In this document: one piece after another, positions 32,605-41,457 of the stretch
Numbering within the stretch: position 1 is the stretch's first letter
Layout: each line of letters starts with the position of its first letter
Origin: Verrucomicrobiota bacterium
GTDB lineage: Bacteria; Chlamydiota; Chlamydiia; Chlamydiales; Rhabdochlamydiaceae
Assembly: GCA_018239665.1 (NCBI GenBank)
Contig: JAFEGV010000012.1
Coordinates: 1 to 45,512 of the forward strand
DNA: 45,512 bases
Reading direction: 5' to 3'
Program-made: the position numbers and the translations under genes
Notes under the pieces: generated by a model
The model's input: only the letters and a program-made list of their open reading frames with translations
Told to the model about the DNA's origin: nothing
The model's database searches: none

Positions 32605-33711
32605 ATGATTACGCAATTGTTTACTGTATTTAGTCTGTTGGCTGCTTCAGATGAATTATTTAAAAAGAATTCTGATCCTTTACGTCCTCAGGAGCCAAAA
32701 AACGCTATTTCCTACGATGTTGTAGAAGTTAAATACTCTAACTTAACTGCAAACGTGACCTTGGCCGGCACGTTAACCCTTCCCAGGTCAGAAAAACCTT
32801 CTCCTGCTGTTTTGCTTATCGCCGGCTCCGGCCCAATTGATCGCGATGAAACCGTATTCGGACACAAGCCGTTTTGGGTCATAGCCGACCATCTGACAAA
32901 ACAAGGTTTTGCCGTATTGCGCGTCGATAAGCGTGGAATTGGGCAATCCACGGGAAATTACGTCGCTGCGACAAGTGAAGATTTCGCTGCTGACGCATTG
33001 GCCGGCGTCGAATATTTGAAAACTCGAAAGGAAGTTGATGCAAAGCAGATCGGTTTGATTGGCCATAGCGAAGGAGGGCTGATCGCTCCAATGGTAGCGG
33101 TCAAATCGAATGATGTCGCTTTTATCGTGTTAATGGCAGGGGCCGGTGTAACCGGTGAAGCCATTGTTTATGCTCAAGAAGCTCTCATTTCTCGCGCTAT
33201 GGGAGTTACAGAAGAACAGTTAAGCCATCAACTTGATTTTCAGAACCAAGTGTTGTCTGTCATCAAAAATGAATCAGATCTTGAAAAAGCAGAGAACCTG
33301 CTACGGGAAATCATCGCAAAACAGTTGGCCAATCTACCCAAAGAAGAGCAACAAACAAGCGCTGACGCCATGGAAGCGCAAATGAAGCGTTGCAACTCCA
33401 GATGGTTCCGCTATTATTTGACTTACGATCCAACAACCTCGTTAAAGCGTCTGAAGATGCCGGTTTTGGTGATCAACGGAGAACTCGATTCACAAGTTGC
33501 TCCAAAACAAAATCTTCCTGTCATCGCCAAAACTCTTGAAGAGGCCGGAAACCGAAATTACAGGATTATTGAATTTCCAAAACTGAACCATTTCTTTCAA
33601 ACATGCGAGACCGGATCTATTTTGGAGTATGGGAAAATTGAAGAAACGATTGCTCCTGTAGTTTTAGACACCCTATCGGATTGGATTCTGGAGACCACTG
33701 CTAATGAGTGA
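32605..33711 (+). CDS. Alpha/beta hydrolase (exported or cytosolic)
   Basis: This 368-residue protein shows VLLIAGSGPIDRDE (oxyanion region), LRVDKRGIGQS and the nucleophile elbow GHSEGG (S155). The late acid is the Asp in INGELDSQV and the base the His in LNHFF, so the catalytic triad is complete. The start is MITQLFTVFSLLAAS, a short hydrophobic N terminus that might be a weak signal. Length and pattern match the alpha/beta hydrolase group related to S9 peptidases. Substrate unknown. This is the last chromosomal gene before the accessory region. Confidence 0.85.
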   Translation: MITQLFTVFSLLAASDELFKKNSDPLRPQEPKNAISYDVVEVKYSNLTANVTLAGTLTLPRSEKPSPAVLLIAGSGPIDRDETVFGHKPFWVIADHLTKQGFAVLRVDKRGIGQSTGNYVAATSEDFAADALAGVEYLKTRKEVDAKQIGLIGHSEGGLIAPMVAVKSNDVAFIVLMAGAGVTGEAIVYAQEALISRAMGVTEEQLSHQLDFQNQVLSVIKNESDLEKAENLLREIIAKQLANLPKEEQQTSADAMEAQMKRCNSRWFRYYLTYDPTTSLKRLKMPVLVINGELDSQVAPKQNLPVIAKTLEEAGNRNYRIIEFPKLNHFFQTCETGSILEYGKIEETIAPVVLDTLSDWILETTANE

Positions 33712-33784
33712 TGATTAAAAGAGGATCAACCAAGCAGAGAGCTAGATGCTCCCCGATCCAAAAAACATTTTTCCCAAAATAAAT

Positions 33785-33972
33785 CTCGTCCTTGCGCAAG
33801 CCTCACTGGGGCTTGATGAACTTGAACCACCGTCCCTTTCATTAAAAAGAAGGGCAAAAGTTCCTTAAGCGATTACATCCAACCTATAGAGCTCTACGAT
33901 AGAAAAATTTCACAAGAAAACTCACAGGATTCTGCTAGTTATTGTGGGCATAAATTAGTAATCAGTGCACCG
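33785..33972. repeat. Decayed tRNA-Lys-like fragment and direct repeat copy A
   Basis: The segment 33785-33854 is a decayed copy of the att repeat seen at 35076-35191. It has CTCGTCC..CGCAAGCCTC.CTGGGGCTTG, lacks the terminator hairpin, then runs GATGAACTTGAACCACCG and TTTCATTAAAAAG, which resembles the 3' half of tRNA-Lys. The segment 33871-33972 matches 34819-34920 at roughly two-thirds identity and is copy A of the repeats around the HEPN-CBS gene. The rest of the 33712-34000 gap holds no gene. Confidence 0.6.
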
Positions 33973-34000
33973 CATAATCAGCACATAGACAGTTTAAGTT

Positions 34001-34732
34001 CTACATTTCTTGTATCAGATCCCATGGAGTAAGAATCCCAAGAGGTTTTTCTGTATTTTTTCCATTTGCAGTTACAATAAGGGCATATAATCGTGAAGTT
34101 TTTCGTTTATGAATAGATTCTTTTTCTGATTGTTGAGTAAAAGCATCATGCGCTTCATTAATTGTAGCATCACGTTTTATATAATCATGGAACTGTGGCA
34201 AAGATTGTTTATTTAATACAGATTCAAGCGTTATGACCGAGAAATCGAATAGATCATCCGAGATGTTCTCAAGTGAAGCAGTAAAAGATTCAGCTGTAAA
34301 AAGGGTGAAGTAATTTTTCATCTCTACAATAATTTGAGAAAATTCACATTCCTTCATATAATTTAATGATTGTGAGAGGGTCTCGCTCCCTTTGAAAATG
34401 CGTGGATCTCTTGTGCATAAATCATAAATTTTCTTGGGCCTAATAATCGCAGCTTCAATCATTTGGAATTCTCTTACAATAGATTGGGCTGGTTCGGCTA
34501 TAATTTCTACGGGATATTTCTCATGATGAATAATGGCATTCCTTAATTCAGCAAATTTTTGTAATCGATCTGCATAGCGCTTTACAGAAGGATCTTTAGA
34601 AGAAACCTGCTTTACATTATTTGTAAAAGATCCATTGGAGCAACCATATTTTTTTATTAAATATTCTGCCAAACGATTGTAGATTAACACAAACTCGTCA
34701 GCGAGTGATTGATTTTTTATAGTTTCGGTCAT
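34001..34732 (-). CDS. HEPN-like domain with tandem CBS domains
   Basis: This 243-residue protein has an N-terminal helical region (1-95) with R64-N-A-I-I-H69, which fits the RX4-6H motif of HEPN ribonucleases (KFAELRNAIIHH). Two CBS-like segments follow, about 100-165 (KKIYDLCTRDPRIFKGSETL..) and 175-243, ending in the typical ALIVTANGKNTEKPLGILTP and WDLI. The CBS part could sense a nucleotide and control an RNase. The DNA is AT-rich compared with its neighbours, suggesting transfer. The gene stands alone between imperfect repeats beside the defence operon. Toxin or defence function is inference; the family is not one I know by name. Confidence 0.6.
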   Translation of the reverse strand: MTETIKNQSLADEFVLIYNRLAEYLIKKYGCSNGSFTNNVKQVSSKDPSVKRYADRLQKFAELRNAIIHHEKYPVEIIAEPAQSIVREFQMIEAAIIRPKKIYDLCTRDPRIFKGSETLSQSLNYMKECEFSQIIVEMKNYFTLFTAESFTASLENISDDLFDFSVITLESVLNKQSLPQFHDYIKRDATINEAHDAFTQQSEKESIHKRKTSRLYALIVTANGKNTEKPLGILTPWDLIQEM

Positions 34733-34818
34733 AATGTGACTAGTTTCTTATGGTAGGATTTAATCTTTGCATTTGTTTGTCTACTCATGCGGGAATGCAC
34801 CGCAAAACCCAATTAATC

Positions 34819-34920
34819 GGCTACATCCAATCTCTATGGCTATCACTATAGGGAAAACTGGACGAAAAAATCCATCGGATTTTGCTATATATCAAGGGCC
34901 TAAATTAGGGATCAGCGCAC
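34819..34920. repeat. Imperfect direct repeat copy B beside the HEPN-CBS gene
   Basis: Copy B (34819-34920) matches copy A (33871-33972) at about two-thirds identity, with shared CTACATCCAA, the ATAG block and TAAATTAG...ATCAG.GCAC. It places the HEPN-CBS gene between direct repeats. A third weaker piece, TATCATCCAATCTTTATG, is at 35212-35229. The rest of 34733-35084 holds no gene I can support. Confidence 0.55.
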
Positions 34921-35112
34921 ATCTTCTTGCATCATTTCGTATGAAACCCGATTTTTCTTCATGAATTAATCAAACGGGTCGCGGTGCAACTATCATGGTT
35001 CAAGCATGTCAGGGAATTAAGACTTGATGGCTACGCTTCCACCGCCGGTTCGTGGCACAAGGCCACTTCACTTCTCGTCCATACGCAAGCCTCGCTGGGG
35101 CTTGCTCAAGTC

Positions 35113-35140
35113 CAAAAAAAAACCCAGCCAATGGCTGGGT
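35113..35140 (-). terminator. Copy of the tRNA-Lys terminator
   Basis: On the minus strand CCCAGCC..GGCTGGG is followed by nine T. It duplicates the terminator at 45261-45287 with two changes in the loop. Confidence 0.75.
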
Positions 35141-35146
35141 TTATTT

Positions 35147-35191
35147 GAGACTTGATGGACTCGAACCATCGCCCCTCTCATTAAAAGAGAG
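35147..35191 (-). pseudogene. 3' half of tRNA-Lys(TTT), truncated
   Basis: The T-arm, variable loop and complete anticodon loop with the 3' acceptor strand match the intact tRNA-Lys at 45295-45366, but the 5' acceptor strand and D-arm are missing. It cannot form a tRNA. It is the relic left by integration at the tRNA gene. Confidence 0.85.
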
Positions 35192-35358
35192 TGGGAAATC
35201 CCTTCTAACCAGTATCATCCAATCTTTATGAGCATGATTATAAGCAAGTTAATTATTGGATACAACGGGTTTCTGCGGGGTCGAACTGGTTTTTTGGTGC
35301 AGCCGTTGCACCGCCATTGCACCGAAGAAAGTATTATTTATCACAAAGGAGCATGCTT

Positions 35359-38106
35359 TTACCAAGGTTCAGAAAGTACTTCAAAGATATCCCTGCGGGA
35401 CAGTACTTTGGCGCATCGTTCCCATCGATGTTGTTCGGGTAAAAGATCATTTCGATAACGCGCTTTGAAAGCATTTAAGACTTCGGGATTCTTCTCCATG
35501 GACTCTTGAATTTTGATTTCAAGCTCTTCCTTTTCTAGCTCAATCCATTCATCATGAATGGTTTCCGGCAATGCTCCAAAAAGATCAAAACTGTCACGCA
35601 TTCTTGCTGAAAGTACTTCGTAAACCGTTTCATCGACAGTATCTTGATAAACAAGATTCAAGAAATCTACACGGGAACGTGCCTGACCAATACGTTTAAT
35701 GCGGCCCAGACGTTGCTCAAGAACAGCAGGATTCCAAGGTAAGTCGATATTGATCAAGGTTCCAAGTGTTTGTAAATTTAATCCTTCACATGCAGCATTG
35801 GTGGCAACCACAAGACGGATGGATTTTTCTCTTACTCGTTTCTTGATTTCTTCCCGTTCAACGTCTTGTTGCAGATTACCTACTATGAGACGACTTTTCC
35901 CTGTCCCTGCATAGAGCGCGATGGGTTCACAAGAACCAAATGACTTAGCCAAACTTTGTGCCATCCAGAGGGCCGTATCGTAATATTGACTGAATAGAAT
36001 ACATCCATGTTCCAACCACGTTTTATCGTCGCTTTTCTGCTGAGTGAGAAACGCGTGGACAGCCTTAAATTTGGGATCGTGATCTTGTTCCATAGATAGT
36101 GAATCGACAATGCATTGGAGGGCCGCCCTTTCCTGTTCGGTTTGAGGAGCCAACGGAGAGCTATCCGATTCTTCATATCCGTTATCCTGTTCAAGATTGT
36201 CCAATTCGATGAGTTCATGACGCAGGAGTTTTCCTGCAGTTGCAATTCCCGCCGCATAGCTAGAACAAATCCTTCTTAGCATTAATGTTTTGATAAATCC
36301 GGCTGCAGCCATTCTTTGTTTGAGGCAGGATGTATATTCTTCTGCGGCGCGATAAGCCCGATCAAATGATGCAGTAGTAGACAAACCCAGGCTGCCTGCG
36401 ATGAAACTGTGGTCATACCCTAATCCGATTCCCTCAGGACGCGGATGAACTGTCACCTCGATGCGAGGAAGAAGTTCTTCATCTTCCAGTTCCTTGCGGG
36501 ATCTTCGGACTGTATGACGGACGATTGGATTATGCTTTTCAAAAAATCGCTTCTCTTTGCAGAGAACAATTTGCCGAAACTCTTCTTGTAGGATTTGACC
36601 CAGGCTTGAAAATGGTTGGTCACTATAAGACTGATTTTTATCGACCCACAGGTCACTTCGAATCAATCCAAAAAGATCGTGTTCTTCGCGATGTGGTAAA
36701 GGATTGCGAATGAGGTCCCAAGCTTCTTGTTCATTGCTTAGATATTCCCTACCGGTAATTAAGGGAAAAATCCGGTTGCTTTGATCCCAACCTCCATGCG
36801 TTCCAAAGACATGCGGGGCATTTTGACACAGGATGCCCATCAGATCCCATAAATCTTGAGGGTCCGTTTGAATGGGAGTCGCGCTGCCCAAAAGAACATG
36901 GCGAGACAGTGTGGCCGCTTTACGCATGAAATCGAGCAGGTTGTTGTGTTCTTTACCTTGCTCACCTTTTGTCCAAGTTCTGCGCGCTTTGTGTGCTTCA
37001 TCAAGAATAATCAATCCAAATCTTTTTTTCTGTAATTCCTCGCATTCTTCCGTGCCGCGAGTGATTAATCCTGTAGAGACAATGGCAATCTGGCAGGGAC
37101 ATTTTGCTATGCTACGAAATCCTTGGGAAGCGGGAAGAAAATGCCCAGTGTGATCAAGCCAGCCCTTTTTTCCTTTTTCTGCAGTCCATACAGCAGTAGG
37201 CATTCCAAGAAGGATTTGTAATTCCTGTTGCCATTGCAATGTCAGAGTGGAGGGCGCAAGAATGAGAACAGGTCCATCGTTCAGAAGAGTAGTCATTAGG
37301 GCGCAAGTGCCAAGAGATAGAGTTTTCCCTAACCCCACTTCATCAGCCAGAAGGAGGCGCGCATGGTCATAGCGTTCACGATATTCCAGGAATTGAGCGA
37401 CGAAAGCTCGCTGCCATGGTTGCAATTGGGTGCCTGCTCGATAGATGGGAGATTCAGCAAGTGCAGCTCCTGGCAAGGCATTAGGAAATCGACGAAGTTG
37501 ATCAATCGGCACCTCTTCTCGTTCTGCCAATCGCTGAATTTCTTCTAAAATGACTGCGGGAAGGGGGATTGATTGCTCCCAAAGAGCGTCAAATTCTTCC
37601 TCAACCCACGCCACAGCTTCTGAAGATCGATCTTCCCACACCAATTCATAATTTCGACGAAAGGCATTCCTAGTCTCATTCACAGATCCAATAAAAGAAG
37701 TTTTGGAACCATCTACTAATTCGATCACCCCAGCCTTGCCATGTAGAAAGAGCTTTTTTTCTGGGACAACCCGAATCTCGATGTTGCCGCGCGAAAGGAG
37801 TTGATGCAGACGCCCGTAATCTTCGCGCTGCAGAAGAGAGGATTGAGGAGCTTCTTCATTCCACTGCTCCCGAAACAGAAAATCGATCATAGCCTGGGAA
37901 AGGGTATTTAGGTCATCGCGATCCAGAGCGCTATTGCACACGATCTTGACCTCTTCAATGCTCGAAAGCTCTTCACCGATCAGATCGAATATAGAGGAGC
38001 GGAAATAGCCAGCAATTCGTTTGTAACTACGGGCTCCTTGCAGCCGCTTGGCAAGAAACACTTGATCCAGTGCTTCTCTCCGTGAGGAAAATCGGAGAAC
38101 ACTCAT
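35359..38106 (-). CDS. PLD-domain SNF2-type helicase (anti-phage operon)
   Basis: This 915-residue protein has an N-terminal phospholipase-D-like domain (about 1-185) with H122-G-K124 and the matching GS-x-N (140-143), the usual half-site of PLD nucleases. An SNF2/DEAD superfamily II helicase follows, with Walker A DEVGLGKT (255-262), ILDEAHKAR (DEAH 369-372) and SAT-like GSATPIQTD. The C-terminal lobe has ATNAACEGLNLQ and LEQRLGRIKRIGQ. In this defence family it probably unwinds or remodels DNA and may cleave it. The start overlaps the methylase gene by 4 bp; it is the last gene of the operon. Confidence 0.92.
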   Translation of the reverse strand: MSVLRFSSRREALDQVFLAKRLQGARSYKRIAGYFRSSIFDLIGEELSSIEEVKIVCNSALDRDDLNTLSQAMIDFLFREQWNEEAPQSSLLQREDYGRLHQLLSRGNIEIRVVPEKKLFLHGKAGVIELVDGSKTSFIGSVNETRNAFRRNYELVWEDRSSEAVAWVEEEFDALWEQSIPLPAVILEEIQRLAEREEVPIDQLRRFPNALPGAALAESPIYRAGTQLQPWQRAFVAQFLEYRERYDHARLLLADEVGLGKTLSLGTCALMTTLLNDGPVLILAPSTLTLQWQQELQILLGMPTAVWTAEKGKKGWLDHTGHFLPASQGFRSIAKCPCQIAIVSTGLITRGTEECEELQKKRFGLIILDEAHKARRTWTKGEQGKEHNNLLDFMRKAATLSRHVLLGSATPIQTDPQDLWDLMGILCQNAPHVFGTHGGWDQSNRIFPLITGREYLSNEQEAWDLIRNPLPHREEHDLFGLIRSDLWVDKNQSYSDQPFSSLGQILQEEFRQIVLCKEKRFFEKHNPIVRHTVRRSRKELEDEELLPRIEVTVHPRPEGIGLGYDHSFIAGSLGLSTTASFDRAYRAAEEYTSCLKQRMAAAGFIKTLMLRRICSSYAAGIATAGKLLRHELIELDNLEQDNGYEESDSSPLAPQTEQERAALQCIVDSLSMEQDHDPKFKAVHAFLTQQKSDDKTWLEHGCILFSQYYDTALWMAQSLAKSFGSCEPIALYAGTGKSRLIVGNLQQDVEREEIKKRVREKSIRLVVATNAACEGLNLQTLGTLINIDLPWNPAVLEQRLGRIKRIGQARSRVDFLNLVYQDTVDETVYEVLSARMRDSFDLFGALPETIHDEWIELEKEELEIKIQESMEKNPEVLNAFKARYRNDLLPEQHRWERCAKVLSRRDIFEVLSEPW

Positions 38107-40862
38107 CCAACACGCTCATTGGCTATGAGGTTAGCAAGAATACGTGCCTGTTGCGCTTCTCCTGGCCGGAGTTGCTCTAGCCGTTTTGCCAAAAACACTG
38201 CAATTTCCCGAAGAAGAGGACGATTAGGAATATATGAACCTATTCCTACCATACCAGCGAGCTCTTTTAGAACTTTGCTTTCAGGAACCTCTCGTTCTAG
38301 TTGCCAAAGAGCGTAGAGTATGTATCGCAAAGGAGAGCTATCGAATTCCTTCTCTCCGGTAAGTTGCCCCTTTCCCAGCTCGCTGCTGGATTTAAGACGA
38401 GCTTGGTTTGGTTTCAGATTGGCCATCATGGATTTGAAGTCAGGGCAGCGATAGGATTTAGCAAAAGTCTGATAATTATCAAGACTATTCAGCCCTTGAT
38501 ATTCCTGATCAAGCATTTTGAGATAAAACCGTTCACTGGAATTCAGGTTTTTCCAAACAGGATCGGACAAATCCTCGGGAACAAGTAGTGTATCAGCTAA
38601 CTCAGCAGCCCATTTAATAAGCCTTTCAGCTGTACTCGTTTCTCCCTTTTTGCGCGGCAGCCTTGCTTCGCGTTCCATGTTCTTACCGTCAATCTCTTCA
38701 TAGCGAGTCAAGACCCGAAGAGCGGCTGCATAACCAGCCATTTTTAGATCTGCATCACTAAAGAGGTTTTCATCGCGATATTCTGGTTTTTTAACTTTTT
38801 GATTAAGGTTCGTAAGCAATGCATGTTGTTCTCCTACTTCTTTGCGGATTTCATCAGCCACCTCGTCAGAAAAAGCGGAGTTTTTTGCAGTTCGTTTCCG
38901 CAAAATAAGTAATATCGTTCCTGTGACGTAACCACCCTTTTTTAGGCCTGAAGCAGTTTCTGTCGCAACATACCAGGCGGCAGTGACACGCAATCCCGAA
39001 GCCCAGAGGATTTGGGCCAGATCGGCCCAGATTGCGTTGGACTGATGGGTGAACATTAATACTTGGAGACCATTTTCATTCATACAGGAAGCAAGATGAG
39101 AAAAACTGTCGATCATTACTGTTTTGAATTCATGATCTTCACCCTTAATGGCAAGAGCTCTTCGCGAATCCCAAATCCAATCGGCAAATTCTTTCGGTGG
39201 ATTTTTGCGGAGCCATGCAATAAAAAATTCTGTAATCTCTTCATATTTAACCGCATCACCATAAGGCGGATCGGTGATAATGAGGTCGTGTGAATGAGGG
39301 GTCTTGTTCGCTGGGTGATTGCCGATAGAGAGGTTGACACAAGACAACAAAGGAAATGTTTTATAATCATATTCCAATAGAGGCAAAAGATGAATAGAGC
39401 CACGACAGGAATAATTCCATAATGTATTTAAAGCTTGGTTTGAAAAAGTCATTTCTGATGTATCTCGCCCTATATGCCAGCAACACAAACGCGATCCATA
39501 ATTTAATATGGGTCCCATTCCGACTTTTGCGGAAGCATCAGCATGTCGGTTCACAAGCGAAAGCAATAGTAACTGCCTAGGGTTAAAAAGATGGTGCCAG
39601 TAGGTCCATCCGCGCTCGCGAATTGGTTGTTCATTATTGTATCCCGTCCTAATTTCATCTTCGGGTATCCACCCCTTGACCTGCCATCGGGAAAGGTTAC
39701 GAGACACGTAATCGATAACTTCCTGTTCCCGTTCTTCATCCTTGAGCGTCACTGGAGAAAATTCAGTTGAGCCGTCCTTATTTTGCCATTGGATACAGTA
39801 GAGTCTTTCTTGGAACACGTCGTCTTTGCGAAATATGATGTCCGATTTCTCCCAGCGCCTTAAGGAATTTGGGCCACTATCGCGGATAGAGGCGATTTTT
39901 CTAGCTTGACCAGGTTCTTCGAGTTGAGGATGGAACAATTTTCCTTCTCGCACGGTCCCCTGCTTTGCGCGTATCATTTCCGCATCGCTTACGCCACTTA
40001 CGATATCGATTTTGTACCGTTTCTTTTTTGGATCTGAAATCAAGCGGGCGACTACTTTCCGTTTGCCTGAGATGATGAAACTGGGCATCATCGGCACTTT
40101 CCAACCGGTAACAGGACAGATGCATTCGCAGCAGTAGAGATAGTTCTTTGCTCTTCTGCCTCGTGCGTCCTTTTCGAATCCAAGAGCATCCATTTCGGTT
40201 TCGACCTTCTGGATAAGTCTATGGCGCACTTCAATCATATTTTTTCTCGCTTCTTCTGTTGCGCCGATCATGTGGAATGATCCCCAGGTAAGCATGCAGG
40301 CAATGGGATTTAGGTCGGAGGCATAAGTATCACATCCTGTGCGGGCTGCTTCGAAAGGAATCTGTCCCGATCCGGAAAAAGGATCGCATACTTTGGGCCG
40401 ATGGCCAAAACGCATAATTCCTAATTGCTCAATAAGCTCTGGGATTGAGAACGCGTGAGTTCCGAGATGTTGATTGACCTTACTCCAGATGTGAGCATGA
40501 AGGTGAATAGGATCACAGTTCTCAGCCCTCTCTGAATGTTCGACCCATTCGGAAAACGTTTTAGGATTCGCTTTTTTGTTTTTCAGTCTTTTTTTCATCG
40601 ACGTTTCGTCGATGCCCATCAACATGTCGAAGATAGCGAGATCCTGCTCCGAGTCATTGGTAGCGGGAAGAAGGGCACCAAGAATGCAGGCGCGGTTCAG
40701 TATGAGAGGTTTTCTTCCTTTCCAGTAGGAACCAAGAGCTGTGAGGGTTTTTCCTGCTCCCGCCATTTGTTCTTTGTATGATTCCAAAGAGATTTTTTGA
40801 GCAGGGAAAGTGCGCTCGATAAGAGAAGGCGCGTTTTTCAGGGAAAATGGTTTGATCTTCAA
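38103..40862 (-). CDS. DUF1156 DNA adenine-type methyltransferase
   Basis: This 919-residue protein starts with TTG behind an excellent AGGAGGT site, 4 bp after the DUF3780 stop. The N-terminal domain is DUF1156 (about 1-80, FPAQKISLESYKEQMAG). Motif I is D160PFSGSGQIPFEAA followed by ASDLNP (181-186); the catalytic motif IV is DPPYGDAVKYEE (DPPY 531-534), consistent with N6-adenine or N4-cytosine methylation. It has a large insert between motifs and a helical C-terminal region. It probably protects host DNA or marks self in the defence system. Confidence 0.92.
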   Translation of the reverse strand: MKIKPFSLKNAPSLIERTFPAQKISLESYKEQMAGAGKTLTALGSYWKGRKPLILNRACILGALLPATNDSEQDLAIFDMLMGIDETSMKKRLKNKKANPKTFSEWVEHSERAENCDPIHLHAHIWSKVNQHLGTHAFSIPELIEQLGIMRFGHRPKVCDPFSGSGQIPFEAARTGCDTYASDLNPIACMLTWGSFHMIGATEEARKNMIEVRHRLIQKVETEMDALGFEKDARGRRAKNYLYCCECICPVTGWKVPMMPSFIISGKRKVVARLISDPKKKRYKIDIVSGVSDAEMIRAKQGTVREGKLFHPQLEEPGQARKIASIRDSGPNSLRRWEKSDIIFRKDDVFQERLYCIQWQNKDGSTEFSPVTLKDEEREQEVIDYVSRNLSRWQVKGWIPEDEIRTGYNNEQPIRERGWTYWHHLFNPRQLLLLSLVNRHADASAKVGMGPILNYGSRLCCWHIGRDTSEMTFSNQALNTLWNYSCRGSIHLLPLLEYDYKTFPLLSCVNLSIGNHPANKTPHSHDLIITDPPYGDAVKYEEITEFFIAWLRKNPPKEFADWIWDSRRALAIKGEDHEFKTVMIDSFSHLASCMNENGLQVLMFTHQSNAIWADLAQILWASGLRVTAAWYVATETASGLKKGGYVTGTILLILRKRTAKNSAFSDEVADEIRKEVGEQHALLTNLNQKVKKPEYRDENLFSDADLKMAGYAAALRVLTRYEEIDGKNMEREARLPRKKGETSTAERLIKWAAELADTLLVPEDLSDPVWKNLNSSERFYLKMLDQEYQGLNSLDNYQTFAKSYRCPDFKSMMANLKPNQARLKSSSELGKGQLTGEKEFDSSPLRYILYALWQLEREVPESKVLKELAGMVGIGSYIPNRPLLREIAVFLAKRLEQLRPGEAQQARILANLIANERVG

Positions 40863-40866
40863 GATT

Positions 40867-41457
40867 TTACCTCCTCATAAAAGAAAATTCGGGATGCTGA
40901 TGAGCCTGTTTCATAGGCGGGAGAGAAGCTGGCTCCTTAATAATCCGGCGGGTTTCCCGTTCCTGGTCAATGCCCCCGATAGCGACGCGTAGAGCTGTAC
41001 GCCAACGTGAGTGGACCTGTTCAGAAAGCCCCCCCTCTGCCGCTGCCATGGTGAACAACCACCACCTCTCTTCGGGGCGAAGCGCTTTCCAGCGAGCAAT
41101 GGCCTGTTCTATCTCTGGATCATGCTTGAGAAATGACTCGACGGCCCAAGCAAGGACGCATAACTCTTTCCCTAGAATCCGTTCTACTTTCACGGTTCCT
41201 GTTGTCCATGCTCCTACCGGGAGTTTACGCGCTTTGAGGCGAAGATTGAAGTCAGCTGCAAGATCTTTCGCGATTTTGCTCCAAATGGCTCGGGGAAGGG
41301 CTGCTCGTTTAAGTTCAGTACACTGTTCTTCCGTCAACCCAAAGTCCTCATAAATGACAACTGGTTTGCCTTGGTTACGGGGAATCTCAACTCGAAAATG
41401 GGGGGTTCCAAATTCTCGAAGAGCGCCAAAACCTTCAAATGCTTCCCGATTTTTCAT
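40867..41457 (-). CDS. DUF3780 anti-phage-associated protein
   Basis: This 196-residue protein has the DUF3780 hallmark RPEERWWLFTMAAAEGG and a basic C terminus. No catalytic residues can be named. It sits between the DUF499 ATPase (4-bp overlap) and the DUF1156 methylase (4-bp gap), which is the standard place for this family in helicase-methylase-ATPase defence operons. It may be a small accessory or adaptor subunit. Confidence 0.88.
   Translation of the reverse strand: MKNREAFEGFGALREFGTPHFRVEIPRNQGKPVVIYEDFGLTEEQCTELKRAALPRAIWSKIAKDLAADFNLRLKARKLPVGAWTTGTVKVERILGKELCVLAWAVESFLKHDPEIEQAIARWKALRPEERWWLFTMAAAEGGLSEQVHSRWRTALRVAIGGIDQERETRRIIKEPASLPPMKQAHQHPEFSFMRR

Larger units (their letters stand above)
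35085..35191. repeat. Left 107-bp direct repeat of the defence island (att-like)
   Basis: This 107-bp segment matches 45233-45339 with about six mismatches. It includes the tRNA-Lys terminator hairpin (35113-35140) and the 3' half of the tRNA (35147-35191), and so looks like the attachment-site remnant formed by integration into the tRNA-Lys gene. The sequence beyond the fragment (35192 onwards) is unrelated to tRNA. No gene is seen from 35192 to the helicase stop; a GGTGCA..TGCACC hairpin sits at 35295-35311. Confidence 0.88.

Noticed and set aside
34767..34964. Short reading frame over repeat copy B
   Set aside because: It corresponds to the repeated segment; the matching copy at 33871-33972 does not keep the frame, and no family is recognised.
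35295..35311. Hairpin after the helicase gene as its terminator
   Set aside because: The stem is only 6 bp and is followed by A, not T, on the minus strand.
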